Shown: positions 23,391-35,393 of the stretch, one piece after another
Position numbering within the stretch: the first letter of the stretch is position 1
Layout: each line of letters begins with the position of its first letter
Program-made: the position numbers and the translations under genes
Notes under the pieces: model-generated
What the model saw: the letters and a program-made list of their open reading frames with translations, nothing else
The model's database searches: none
Told to the model about the DNA's origin: nothing
Assembly (NCBI GenBank): GCA_039000515.1
Contig: JBCFYV010000100.1
Span: 23,307,864 to 23,371,863 of the forward strand
Direction of reading: 5' to 3'
Length of the DNA: 64,000 bases
Source: Timema cristinae
Taxonomy: Eukaryota; Arthropoda; Insecta; Phasmatodea; Timematidae

Positions 23391-24013
23391 TACTTCAAAT
23401 TAAACAAAATAAGTTTGAATTACATACGTTTGAATTATCCAAGTTCGACTTTGTATGTTACACAACCGAGCACTCACTTAATCGTATGTTTGATTATACT
23501 GTACAATTATTGTAGATAGCTAATTGTAAAAAAAAGTGTGTTTTGATAAGATGAACATTTCTGTAAATAAACATAAAATCAATTTATTTGTAAATTGTAT
23601 TTGTAAGCTTGAATCACTGAATAAAACCAATATTTTGATTAAATACTTTTACTTTAAGAAAAACCCACAAATTTATCCACGCATTCTGAAAAGACACAAA
23701 ATCACTTAGGTAGCTTAAGTATTTGGTAATTATTCTTTAGTTCAATATTAATTCTTCTGAATATCTGAATAATAGCCATTATTTTTTTAAATACCTTATA
23801 TTTATTTAAAATCGTGAAATTGTGTTACTTGGATGAAACAAATTATTTTAGTATTAAATATGAATTTTAATGTGCAAATATGGGAAAACCATAATTTTTA
23901 ACCGCAGTACTTGAAAATTTCAGGTAATTCTACTTATGTAATTGTTAGATTATTTAACGGTATCAGGAACTCAAAGACTCATTTCTGCATTTAGAAAAGT
24001 AAATCACCTCTCC

Positions 24014-24245
24014 AAAGCTAGCTCACTCCCTCCAGTCCACCATATTACACTCTATTCCTATCTTGAGCTAGTTCTATCCAGTGAACCTCATTACATCCTA
24101 TATCTATCCTAAGCTAGTTATATCCACTCCACCCCATTACACCCTATCCCAATATTGATCTAGTTCTATCCAGTCCACCCCATTACACCCTATCCCAATA
24201 TTGAGATAGTTCTATCCACTCCACCTCATTACATCTTATCCCCAT
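24014..24245. repeat. 46-bp tandem repeat, ~5 copies
   Basis: The unit contains CTATCCCAATATTGATCTAG and TTCTATCCAGTCCACCCC. The two most similar copies are offset by exactly 46 bp (24142 and 24188); flanking copies are more diverged. Confidence 0.85.
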
Positions 24246-24545
24246 CTGCATCTAGATCTTTGCAATAGTCTCTTCCCTTAGGGTTTGTCAATAACTTAAA
24301 CACATTATAGTTTCTTACATTCCTGCTGCATGTCCTGTCCACCTTAATAATCGAGATTTGATTATCGTAACAATGTTTGGTGATGAGTACAGGGTATGTA
24401 ATCTCCTCCACTTTCCACCATACTTACCTTCATCTCTTTATTAACCAAAGATTTTCCTAAACACTTATTTTTCTAACATCCTAAATTTTGTCTCATCATT
24501 TAAGATTAGAGACCATATTTCACAACCATAAAGAAAACTAGTAAA
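24235..24545 (-). pseudogene. LINE ORF2 C-terminal fragment (YGCEIW type)
   Basis: The minus strand reads FLYGCEIWSL and then LHTLYSSPNIVTIIKSRLLR with WTGHAAGM. This is the conserved tail of a LINE reverse-transcriptase ORF. Multiple stops are present. It is the same family as the 61060-61554 fragment on the other strand. Confidence 0.8.
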
Positions 24546-24851
24546 ACCAATGTTCTGTATATTTGTTGTTATATTTCTTGACAATATGTTAACGACTTTG
24601 TGACTACCACAAACATACACATTTTTCTTCGAGATTTCACTTCAACAGGCAGTTTATCACTTGTTATAAATACTATTTATTTTAACTGTGAAACCAAATC
24701 TTGTACCTGATAAAATGGTTTGAAGAATAATTGTCTCAAGAAAACACAAGGCATAAATTGTACTATCCACCAAGTCAGTCAATGTGTTTCAATATAAGTT
24801 GAATAAAGAGTCATACACATTGGTGTAAAGTGGCAAATTGGTGATTAATAA

Positions 24852-25343
24852 TCTATACTTATAAAATAACATGTCCTGATTGACTGACTGACTGACTGAC
24901 TGATTCATCATCGCCGAGCGCAAACTATCAAGGCTACAAGCATGAAATTCGGACTGTATATTCATTTTGTTATGTAGGCACCCACTAAGAAAGTATTTTA
25001 GATACTTCCACCCCAAAGGGGTCAAAATAGGGATGATAATATGTATGATAATATGTATGAAAGTCCGTCATTTTGAAAGTTACATAAACAAAATTTTGTA
25101 TTTCGGTTATTGACGTAAAACAAATAAATACGTGTTTCAGGAATTTTGGAAATTTTATTTAATAAGGGATGAAAAAGGGGGTGAAAGTTTGTATCGGACT
25201 TGCATTATTTTTGATCTGAGGTCAAGTTATGGTCATCAACGTAACGTAATATTTTAAATTAATCTGTAAATACATATGTATATTTTCGTATTTGTATATA
25301 ATCAACTTCCACGCGAGCAAAGCCGCCGGCAACAGCTATCTAG
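24852..25343 (+). mobile_element. Short non-autonomous Helitron
   Basis: The 492-bp element starts TCTATAC and ends in GCAAAGCCGCCGGCAACAGC followed by TATCTAG. That is a GC-rich 3' hairpin (GCCGCCGGC) and a terminal CTAG. It sits between an A (24851) and a T (25344), the Helitron insertion preference, with no target duplication. A (GACT)n run lies near its 5' end. It has no helicase coding sequence. Confidence 0.8.
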
Positions 25344-25943
25344 TATTGAATAAAAATGTATTACTAATAATCTTTTACTATGAATTATTTAAGCATACCA
25401 ACTTCAATTCAATTAATGAATCAAATTTGCTGCGTCAAAATAATTCAACAGCATTATGACTCATTAGTATGCATCATATGGCTGATAGGGCCTTACTAAA
25501 GTTCAATAATTTTAATAGGGCCATTTTAAAACATAATTTTTTTGCCACCAAAATTGATGACATTTAATTATATTATTAGTATTAATCTATAGGTATCAAT
25601 ATCATTCAAAAGTGACAATTGCAGGGCACATGAGCTGATATTAATATGTGAAAGTATATTTATTAACTTTTCTAGTTATCAGATAAGGTTCTTCCTATGA
25701 AAATTGGACTGTGTACCTATACCCATACAAAGAACTACCACAGCCCAAAAATAGTCCATAATGGTTTAATCATGTTTTGATATTGTTTTATGGTGCCTTA
25801 AAGCAGTGTTTCTCAAATTGACACGTTCCCCGGGGGTCCGCAATGTACCACTGGACTTTATTAATCATAAAATGTGTTTAGATAATAGTAAGTCTATTAA
25901 ATAAGCTAATGTGTAATGTTTAGCGTATCACTAAGTCTTTATT

Positions 25944-26135
25944 TTATCACCATGTAATACTACGGGTTTGTATTATACGCACATGTACTAATTATGTTAA
26001 TGTGTTAGAGATGAAGGAGGTTGAATTTAAAGGATGTATGGAAAACTATTTAGGAGAAAAACTCTTTCAGTACACCTGACCAGGATTCAAACCTCGATCT
26101 CGTCATCGGCAGTCCAGTCAATCTGTGTTCTCTTT
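25944..26135 (-). mobile_element. Degenerate type 1 SINE
   Basis: In minus orientation it carries the SINE tail region, then the body (TACACCTGACCAGGATTCAA and a GATCTCG tract) that ends in the B-box-like head. It is heavily mutated. Confidence 0.5.
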
Positions 26136-26861
26136 GTGATCATATACTTAAAGTGAACTCGGAAAGACCTGCCCAACAAAGCTCAATCATCTGTGTATCC
26201 TCCTAATAGATGCATTGTCCCATTTAATGTCAACCCTTCCCTACTCTCTTGCATTTCCATAATAGCATACTCTAAGGCTAGATTTAAAAAAAATAGGGAA
26301 AGTGTATCTCCTTGTTATAACCCATTATGTGTTTTAAAATTGTGTGCTTAGTGACATCCAGTCCGTACCCCACCACGTGTATCAGTCAAACATACCTCAC
26401 TTATCTTGACAAGTTTTTGGGTATCTCAAACTCGGTTAAAATTTCATATATTTTTTCTTTTAATTGAATATTAAGGTTTTTTTCAAATCTACGTATAATT
26501 GATGAACCATAATTTGGTATTCCCACTTTTTTCCCCCCTATTATTTGCCTATTAGTAAAAATCTGATTCGTTGTTCATCTATTTCATTGAAATTCACACC
26601 GATGACCCCCAATTATTTCCTCTGCATTTGGCGTCAATCTCATTCAAATTTATATAGTCTTCACAATTTTCATTAATGCTGCATCTTTGCATTTTGGTTT
26701 CTATAACACATCCTTGATATTTTACAAACATCCATTGTCTCTTAAATGCTTTACAATGGCGGTTTTACTTCATCTATCCTCCATGACTTAAAACCAAATA
26801 TTACAAATATATATTAAAAATAAGAGTTTTAAGTAATATATCGATATATTTTTTGTCATTG

Positions 26862-27080
26862 TGTCTATCAGCCCATTCGGGTAAAACACATTTAGCCTAC
26901 TAATTACACTAATGTGTTAGGGATGAGAAAGGATGACCTTGGAGGAAGTGTACCAGCATTTTTTTGTAGAGGGAGAGTGAAAAACAATTTAGGGAAAACC
27001 ACCTTCAGTAAACCTGACTAGGATTTTAACACCCGTCTTCATCATTCTAGTCCATTGCGAGAGTAGTCTTAACACCTTGG
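26862..27080 (-). mobile_element. Degenerate type 1 SINE
   Basis: Begins with the tail motif CCCATTCGGGTAAAACACAT and continues through GGGAGAGTGAAAAACAATTT to a diverged tRNA-like head near 27.06 kb. No target duplication was recognised. Confidence 0.55.
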
Positions 27081-27576
27081 ATTATCAAAGAGGCTTATAT
27101 AAACTATTAAATATCCAGAGAAAAATCAATAGAAGCAATCCAAGTCCTGCACGCTCTCAAATACTGGACTGGAAAGCATGCCGAATGTTCGCACAGGTAT
27201 AGTAGCTTCACTTCACAAGCCCTCATTTAATCATGTTTTCTAACAATACCTTATGAGAATCAGGAACATAACCTTCAATATGACAGATGATGAATGTTGT
27301 TCATTGCACTTTAACTGTGGTTATCATCCAAAAAATCTCTCTCTACCTACAAATGAGCACATAGCCACTTAATAAAACTTTTTTTTCCAAATCCCACTCG
27401 AAAAAAGGTTTACCATCGGACCTAAGTTGAAAGTTGATTTCTAAGAGTGAATGGGTAATGCCTGATATATTTTGCCCATAACATGTGATAATCCTTGTAT
27501 AAACAAGATGCCTATGACCATGGCTGAGGTTTAGATAAGTTCCGGTGTTCGGCAGCTGAGTTTAATCTCAATGCTC

Positions 27577-28114
27577 AATGCATGTTGTATCTCACTTGAA
27601 GGTAGCCAAATGTCCGATAAATACATCTTATACCTGATTTAAATGCAGCCAACTCTCCACTCAATGTATTTTATACTTGACTTGAAGGTAGTCAATTGCC
27701 TTCTCAATGCATCTTTTACCTGAATTCAAGGTAGCCAATTGTCCACTAAATGCATCTTGTACCTGACTTGAAGGTGGCCAATTGTCTACTCGATGTAGCT
27801 TGTACCTGAATTGAAGGTAGCCAATTGTCTACTCAATGCATCTTGTACCTGAATTGAAGATAGTCAATTGTCTTCTCAATGCATCTTTTACCTGAATTCA
27901 AGGTAGCCAATTGTCCACTAAATGCATCTTGTACCTGACTTGAAGGTGGCCAATTGTTTACTCAATGCATCTTGTACCTGAATTGAAGGTAGTCAATTGT
28001 CCACTCAATGCATCTTGTACCCGAGTTGAAGGTAGCCAATTATGCACCCACCACATCTTGTACCTGAATTGAAGGTAGTCAATTGGTTACTCAAAGTATC
28101 TTGTACCTGACTTA
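27577..28114. repeat. 43-bp minisatellite, array 1 (~12.5 copies)
   Basis: The unit reads CTTGTACCTGAATTGAAGGT then AGCCAATTGTCTACTCAATG and CAT. A four-unit block (~172 bp) with CTTTTACCTGAATTC, TCCACTAAATGC and GAAGGTGGCC variants occurs twice, near 27.69-27.79 and 27.86-27.96 kb, showing higher-order duplication. Confidence 0.95.
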
Positions 28115-29584
28115 AGGCGAATCATGCACGTGATAAATTCGTCACGATCCGAATTTATTTCTCAACGGGTAAAAATAATAAAATGACCCCCTCCTATAAC
28201 CCCTTTCCTCACAAAATTACTGAAAAATACCTGTGTTGGCCACTAAAGCGTCAGTTGAGCTTAGACCTTTGTGGAGGTAAAACCTTTGTTTTTCTCGAGC
28301 TCAAATCATTACCTCTTATTTTAAATCTGTATATCATCTTAATTCCTATTGGTGGAAATTACGTCTTACAAATTTTTATTATAGAATGACTATTTTGGAT
28401 TTAAGAGGAACGTAATTACGAGTAAGCTTGCGATTGTATAGTTACGAGTCCGACAAGTGGGTATATTGTTTGTAGACGAACCATAAGGAAACTCTGAAAT
28501 AAAGCTAAACATTAACATTTGATTTATTAATCAAATTTGAATAAACAATTTTTTTAGAACAATCTGAAACAAATTTGGTACCATCAACATATAAATAAGG
28601 ATTTTTAATAGTTGGGGAACTGACATCCAATTTTTGTTTTTAATGGTGTTTATTTTGGTAGGGTGGACGCTAGGGGTGGATCCAGGAAGCAATTTTCGGG
28701 ATGAAAGGGAAGAACTTTTACCCGGAGGAAGGAGTACGGAATATCTACAATTTTTTTTCAAATTTAACACTCAAAAGAAGTGACGTTTTAAGGTCATCCT
28801 GGACTCCGGATCCACTCAAATGTGTTTAGTTCTAAATTCCATTTTTTTCGTCCGTCGCCTGACCATTTGGAGGGGGGGGGAGGGAGGATGTTTTCATAGA
28901 CACTAGCAAAAAGCTAAGAGTCTGATCAGTGAAGGATATGATTATATTAGCCTAATACTTTAAAGAGTTAAATTTTGTATTATCGTTGATGGACTATTTT
29001 TTAAGGTACACCTTGAGATAGTGTATATTATTGTTATTTGCAATGTCAAGTTTAATCAGGAACTGAATAGTAAAAGCGAGGTGAGATTAACTCCTGATTT
29101 ATGTCACGCTGGTTCACGAAGACTCTGTGGTAACACGACTGGATCAAACTCCATAGTCATAACGTTGCTATTTGCATCAATAACTTCTCTAAAACAAAAA
29201 TATTTATAAATAAAATACGTGATATTTAATACAAGAATGATATTGTTTATCAAATTTAGGATATTACACAAAGATACATATTTACTCAAAAATAGTTGCT
29301 TTCCCGTTAGCTTCTTTTTCCATCTAGCGACCTTATTTAGAAAATTTATTCCTCTTGCGAATACGACTCTGTGGAGAGTTTTTAGCCATATTTAAAAAAA
29401 ATCTGTAAAAGAGTTCCGGTAAGGTTTGAAAGTGTACGTACGACCAATCTACTGCTCTGAAGCTAAACTAGGGAATCACTAAATTGTGTAATGAGCTGAC
29501 CAGACGAGCTTCAGAACTGCTACAAGAGATGGGATAAACTGATACTCTTGTTTGAGTGGCGGTGTCCACAGCTGGGAGTTCTCT
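28115..29584. other. Spacer between minisatellite arrays 1 and 2
   Basis: A possible 150-bp TIR element at 28669-28817 has ends AGGGGTGGATCCAGGA and TCCGGATCCACTC; otherwise the spacer is AT-rich. ORFs such as 28183-28389 and 29021-29209 have no recognisable content. Confidence 0.35.
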
Positions 29585-29590
29585 CATCAG

Positions 29591-30084
29591 TAGCCAATTG
29601 TCTACTCAATGCCTCTTTTACCTGAATTGAAGGTAGCCAATTGTCTACTCAATGCCTCCTTTACCTGAATTTAAGGTAGCCAATTGTCTATGCAATGCCT
29701 CTTTTACCTGAATTGAAGGTGGCCAATTGTCTACTCAATGCCTCTTTTACCTGAATTGAAGGTAGCCAATTGTCTATGCAATGCCTCTTTTACCTGAATT
29801 GAAGGTAGCCAATTGTCTATGCAATGCCTCTTTTACCTGAATTGATGGTGGCCAATTGTCTACTCAATGCCTCCTTTACCTGAATTGAAGGTAGCCAATT
29901 GTCTATGCAATGCCTCTTTTACCTGAATTGAAGGTAGCCAATTGTCTATGCAATGCCTCTTTTACCTGAATTGAAGGTGGCCAATTTTTTACTCAATGCC
30001 TCCTTTACCTGAATTGAAGGTGGCCAATTGTTTATTCAATGCCTCTTTTACCTGAATTGAAGGTAGTCAATTGTCTTCTCAATC
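29591..30084. repeat. 43-bp minisatellite, array 2 (~11.5 copies)
   Basis: Same family as array 1, but nearly all copies carry CTTTTACCTGAATTGAAGGT and CAATGCCT instead of CTTGTACC and CAATGCAT. Some copies share TCTATGCAATGCCT. The array is internally more uniform than array 1. Confidence 0.95.
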
Positions 30085-31355
30085 AGGGTATCCACCCCCC
30101 AATGTTGGTTTGAAGCTTGAAAGCTAGGAATTTTGTGAAATTTGAGATCTGGAGTTGGGAAATTCTAGGCTTATTCTGTACCCCATTATTTTCTATTATG
30201 AAAGTCCTTAACCACAGACTTGTACAGACAAATTTAAAACTTCCCAACTGTTGATCCCTACCCTACAAAAAATCCCAACTTCAAAAATCGTCAAACATTT
30301 AAAGGAGATTCTTTGTTTAGTAGATTGTAGAAATCTTAGTTAATTAAGTAGTATATTAGCGCCGCTGTCAGTAGACAGAGACAACGGCCAGCCAGTGTAT
30401 GCCGAGTGCGGTATGGAAACGAATCATAAGGGAACATGAGCTGCCCAGTAGCAAAATCTCACTTATGCAGCAATACTTGAAGTGGCAGCTTTGTCAGCCA
30501 ATATTTTGTTTATGGTTTAGTGTTTATAGCTGTGACTTTCGTGGCTGCTAGACTCGCAGGTTTATGATTCAAACTCTCATATGTTGTACAGCCAATACCT
30601 TAATTAGGGCTTTATTAATTTAGAAGGTATAAATGCAGTAAATGTTATGTAACATTTTATTGTTTTCTTATTGAAAGCTCTGACTGATGAAATGAGGACA
30701 TTGAGGTTAGTGTTAGTGTTTGACTTCTGAAATACACACTAATTTTTCTAGCAAGTATCCATACCAGTTTAAATTGAACTGATGTAATTTATTTCATTGT
30801 TTATTAAAATAGGCTTTCATGAAAGCAATTTAAATAGGCTCAAAGCAACAATGAGGGAAGAGGAGTAATAGAGCTTATTAAGTAGACTACATTAAACAAA
30901 AAATTAAGGTTTTTTTTTCCCCCTTTAACATTTTAAAATTTGAGATACATTTTTTAAATTCGTTATTTAGTGTTCGATTTGCATGAAATTTTGTATAACC
31001 ATGTTTTTTAACATGTTGATTTTGAATCTGCCATAAGTTATTTAATTAAATGTCAGAGGAAGCCTCTTCACCCTCACACGTTAAATTACAATAGGTTTTG
31101 AATAGTTTTATTAAGGTACCAGTATTAACATTTTAAGGCAACTTCCATGAGGTTGTGAGTGGGACATTGATATTCGGGTATCAAAATACTGTAGAAATAT
31201 CGATAAATTCCATTTTAGTGCTTTATTTTACAGTTGAAAATTTTTTTTTTTAATAAACATGGCCAAATTGCTAATTTTTTGATAAAGTGAAAGCAAGTTC
31301 TACATATCAGGAAGCTAACTAGTTAAATATTTCTTCCAAGCGTGTAATAATAAAG
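30085..31355. other. Intergenic, nothing recognised
   Basis: AT-rich unique-looking sequence with no ORF above background, no RNA gene and no inverted ends that I could pair. Confidence 0.35.
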
Positions 31356-32000
31356 CAGCGGTTTCCAACCTGGGGATCACAGCGTGTTTTTGGTGGGGTC
31401 ACAGTATAGAGGTTTTAGCTTTATGTCTACTTTTTCAAGGATTTTAATGATTATAAGAAGATGCGAAATTCTAATAGAAACGTAAGTTGTTAAAGTGCTA
31501 GAAACGACTAGTTACTGCTTAGGTTCCTTTTGGCTATTCTATTCTGATAGCTTCTTGCTGACTTGGCTACTGTGACAGCCTTGTAATGCTGCTAGCATAG
31601 TATAAAATCATCTCCCTACTCCAGTCTTGTTGATTCTCTTTTACTACATATTTGTCGCATATAATCATATTGTAAGGAACTTATAATAATTAAAACAACA
31701 ATTAGGGACATGCGGGTTTAAAGTAACGCTCTTTTGGTTTGGTTTGTTGGTGAAGGTGAGGTAAGGATTTTAATTCTGGCCAGGGTAGTTTATCCTAATA
31801 TCCCTCCAAGCAATTACATGTACATTTCCTCTAAATTTTACCTGTCCCACTTGTGTAGCTAACTGTAGATAGCTCGGGCTGGTAGTAATACACAGTGAAA
31901 AAACTTAACTAGTATTTGAACGCTTTAAGTTATCAAAGGGTCGCGATGGCCGCAGAGAGAAAAATTGTGGTCATAAACTACAAAATGTTGGAAACCACTG
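31356..32000. mobile_element. hAT-type MITE with perfect 8-bp TSD
   Basis: A 645-bp element with ends CAGCGGTTTCCAACCTGGGG and (reverse complement) CAGTGGTTTCCAACATTTTG, flanked by TAATAAAG at 31348-31355 and 32001-32008. No transposase is encoded. Confidence 0.92.
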
Positions 32001-32184
32001 TAATAAAGTCAGTTAATTTTTTTAATCTAAAAATACACGATTTGAAGAATATCTGCAAATCATAATAAATATATTTAAGCTCAATTGAATATTTAGGTCA
32101 GATGCAGGTAAACTGAAATAAATAATAATCAAAGTTGCACTGAAAAAGCCTTGTAGTTTTAAAAATCCAGTATGAACAAATAAA

Positions 32185-32859
32185 CAAGGCTGTCACTAGG
32201 AGGGGGTTTTGAGGCTCAAACCACCCTCGAAATTTTATGGCCAAAATGGCTTTATTTATGGTTCAAACAATTTAAAAATTAACTACAAGTACAAATTAGG
32301 GGGCTGTGTTACCATAAAAAGCACTTAAAGCGCTTATAGAGGTGTTTAATATTTAGAATTTTTTCTAGTTTTTGGCAGTTAAGGGGTTATGTTGCCATAA
32401 AAAAAACACTTCAGATAGCTTCTAGAGGTGTTTAATAGTTAGAAATTTCCCCAGCCCTGGGCAGTTAGGGAGTTATGGTGCTATAAAAAAAAACATTAAA
32501 TAGCTTCTAGAGGTGTTTAATATTCAGAATTTTCCAAGCCTTTGGCAGTTAGGGGGCTATTTTGCTATAAAAAAAAGCACTTTGGATAACTGCTAGAGGT
32601 GTTTAATAGTTAGAAATGTTCCCAGCCCTCGGCAGTTGGGGAGTTATGGTGCCATAAAAAAACATATTAAATAGCTTCTAGGGGTGTTTAATATTCATAA
32701 TTTTCCAAGCCTTTGGCAGTTAAGGGGCTATTTTGCTATAAAGAAACACTTCAGATAGCTTCTAGAACTGTTTATCAATTATAATTATTTCTAGCTTCCG
32801 GCAATCGGGGAATGTGCCCAACAAACCCACCCTGAAATTATTGGCGGGTTACGGCCTTG
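32185..32859. mobile_element. hAT-type element with internal tandem array, perfect TSD
   Basis: The element starts CAAGGCTGTCACTAGG and ends GGGTTACGGCCTTG (reverse complement CAAGGCCGTAACCC). The 8-bp duplication CAAATAAA is at 32177-32184 and 32860-32867. Most of the interior is a tandem repeat (separate entry). It lies only 185 bp from the preceding hAT element. Confidence 0.88.
32299..32815. repeat. ~86-bp tandem repeat with alternating subtypes
   Basis: There are six copies, anchored by GGTGTTTAAT at 32341, 32427, 32512, 32598 and 32683 plus a diverged sixth. From copy 2 to copy 5 two subtypes alternate: one has AGAAAT(T/G)(T/C)CCCAGCCC..GCAGTT and the other AATTTTCCAAGCCTTTGGC. The effective period is therefore ~171 bp. 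Confidence 0.9.
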
Positions 32860-33108
32860 CAAATAAATAAATTAATACATTTAAAAATACAGTTACCTAT
32901 AAGCTTGGTTCACGGCTTGATTATTACCCAAAATAAAAATAAAATTGGGAGCCTCCTCCTGGCCCCCTCCCACGTTCTCAACATTTCCCTTCTTGTACTC
33001 TCCTTTGCTAATTGAGAATTTTTCTAATCTCGAAATGCTTAGAGTTGGAATAAAAACTTGATCACACCCTCCCCCCGCAACCCAAATATATTTCGTGCAA
33101 CGCCCCTG

Positions 33109-33568
33109 TTCTCAATGAATCTTGTACCTGAATTGAAGTAGCAATTGTCTATTCATTGTATCTGTACCTGAATTGAAGGGAGCCATTGTTATTCATTGTA
33201 TCTTGTACCTGAATTGAAGGTAGTAAATTGTCTACTCAATGTATCTTGTGCCTGAATTGGAGGTAGCCAATTGTCTATTCAATGTATCTCGTACCTGAAT
33301 TGAAGGTAGCCAATTGTCTACTCATGAATCTTGTACCTGAATTGAAGGTAGCCAATTGTCTACTCAATGTATCTGTACCTGAATTGAAGGTAGCCAATTG
33401 TCTACTCATTAATCTCGTACCTGAATTGAAGGTAGCCAATTGTCTACTCAATGAATCTTGTACCTGAATTAAGGTAGCCAATTGTCTACTCATTGAATTT
33501 CGTACCTGAATTGAAGGTAGCCAATTGTCTACTCAATGAATCTTGTACCTAACTTGGTGGTAGCCTAT
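33109..33568. repeat. 43-bp minisatellite, array 3 (~10 copies)
   Basis: Third array of the same family as 27.6 and 29.6 kb. Here the unit ends CAATG(A/T)ATCT, and several units are shortened by 1-4 bases (for example GTAGCAATTG, CTGTACCTG). The short ORFs on both strands (33275-33493, 33282-33467) are products of the repeat. Confidence 0.95.
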
Positions 33569-34549
33569 AGTTTTTGTGAGTTTTTAACCTTAAAATCTTC
33601 TATTAGCATAAGAAATATAACATTGAGAGGCTAATTTACTTCAAGTAGACGGTGTCCTTAAAGTGGGATAGAAAGTAATGCGATTTGTGTGGAAGTTCGA
33701 AATTCTTTTATTTAAAAAAAGGGTTTTTGTCTGAAATAAATAAAATACACCTCCATTAGATACGTTAGATTACTTTTCTACATATAGTCATATCAACAGT
33801 TTTTGAATATTTTTCATGGGAATCGCGGATTTGACCAGAACTTTTTCTTTAAAAAAAAATTAAATACCATGAACTAGCTCTTTGGCCTTAAGTGACTCGA
33901 AAGTTAATGGCCTCCAGAACGTAAGCACACCATTCAACCATATCCTAAGACAACTCCATCAATTGCTAACCTGATATATTATCACCTCTCCTCCCCCTTT
34001 ACCCCTTCTAACCTATTTTCACACCATCCTCCCATCAACCAAAGGGTGTTGTATCTTCAGGTTCTCAACTAAAATGTTGTGTACAACATGTCTGTCATCA
34101 CCCCACCTCAGCCTGTGCGCTTTGATTATGCTTCATATATTGCGGGATGAATATAAATCATGAAGTTTTCATCATGTAACATTTTCCATTCTCCTGTTTG
34201 TTCCTCCCTCAAACATTTATCACAGCATTTTGTTTTCAAAATCTCTCATTATTTATTTTCTTGGTACTTTCACATCCATAAATAAATAATTATATTACAC
34301 TGTGTGTATAAAATTAAACTAAACGTATCTACACGAACATAGTTTATTTATTTAGATCAAAAAATTTTTTTTGTTTAAAAAAATGGGATAAATACTGATC
34401 TTAAATAGTCCTCTTCCATCCAATCTTAATGTGGGAAGAGGGGACGCGTGAAAAGACTAGTGTCTTTACAATATTGATAGCGAAACATTTTTTGGGGAAC
34501 AAAAATAAATAAAATACGTCATCTATAAAGACATAAAAGCTTAATTTTC
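33569..34549. other. Intergenic, nothing recognised
   Basis: AT-rich sequence without coding or element structure that I can support. Confidence 0.35.
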
Positions 34550-34561
34550 TTCACAGTTGTT

Positions 34562-34832
34562 AGCGGTGACCTGGTGGTCCAGGGGTAAGGTGTCAACCCC
34601 TCGGTTCAAGCACATATTATCGATTGCCAAACCCTTCCTTCACCTCTGACAGGATGTGTATTAATTACAACTTGTGAATGTGGGGAATGCCAGGGCCTCC
34701 GCCGTGGTTCGGATCCCACGTTAAACTGTAGGTCCTTCATTTCATCTCACAATCACCCTACCATTAACATTAGCGTAAGTGCGTATAACCCGAACGGGTA
34801 GTAAGACGCGGTGCTAATAATAATAATAATAA
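34562..34832 (+). mobile_element. Type 2 SINE, full length, 12-bp TSD
   Basis: The head GGTGACCTGGTGGTCCAGGG is tRNA-like. The body and 3' end read GCGTATAACCCGAACGGG, then TAGTAAGACGCGGTGCTAA with a (TAA)n tail. TTCACAGTTGTT is duplicated at 34550-34561 and 34833-34844. Confidence 0.93.
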
Positions 34833-34875
34833 TTCACAGTTGTTGAAATATATGTCATGAGCATACCGGGATTAG

Positions 34876-35136
34876 TTAGTTAGTTATTTAGCACCACGTC
34901 TTACTACCCGTTCGGTTTATACGCTTTAAGTACTAATTACTCTAAGGGATTAGGGATTGGGAAGGTTGAATTAGAGGAAGTGGACCCGCATTTGCGTGGA
35001 GGGAGAGTGGAAAACAATTTAAGAAAAACCACCCCAGTTCACCCGACCGAGATTCGAACCTCGATCTCCCGTCCTCAGCAGTCGAGCTCAACACGACAAG
35101 CGTGTTAGCCAACTACTCCACTGAGGTGGGTATATA
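34876..35136 (-). mobile_element. Type 1 SINE, full length, TSD with one mismatch
   Basis: On the minus strand the head CTCAGTGGAGTAGTTGGCTA and B box GAGGTTCGAATCTC are tRNA-like; the tail is the shared GGGTAGTAAGACGTGGTGCT. The duplication TACCGG(G/C)ATTAG is at 34864-34875 and 35137-35148. It lies 31 bp from the preceding SINE, in the opposite orientation. Confidence 0.9.
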
Positions 35137-35393
35137 TACCGGCATTAGATGACAAACTTTTTTAAATGAAGAGAAAAAGTTGTCATTAAATATCAGGGCA
35201 CCCTTTAAATATATTCAACAACTCTTGAGGTTACCATGTGAAGAGTATTAAACTCTATTTTATACTGAAGCAAAACTTAATTTTTGACAAAAAAAAGTTT
35301 GAGATATAAAAGCTGCTAAAATACTGACTGACTTTTCTTATGTTCCCTACATCCCCACCTTAACGTATGCAGGTCACCCACACTAGATAGGTA

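Larger units (their letters stand above)
25344..27576. other. Intergenic with two decayed SINEs and a hAT terminus
   Basis: CAGTGTTTCTCAAATTGACA at about 25806 looks like a hAT left end without a visible partner. The two degenerate SINEs are listed separately. I see nothing else that reads as a gene. Confidence 0.4.

Noticed and set aside
33275..33493. ORFs on both strands with repeated ATFNSGT or ELKVANCLL units
   Set aside because: They are translations of the third 43-bp minisatellite array.
27577..33568. CRISPR-like array of regularly spaced repeats
   Set aside because: The units are contiguous minisatellite copies with no unique spacers, in a eukaryotic genome.
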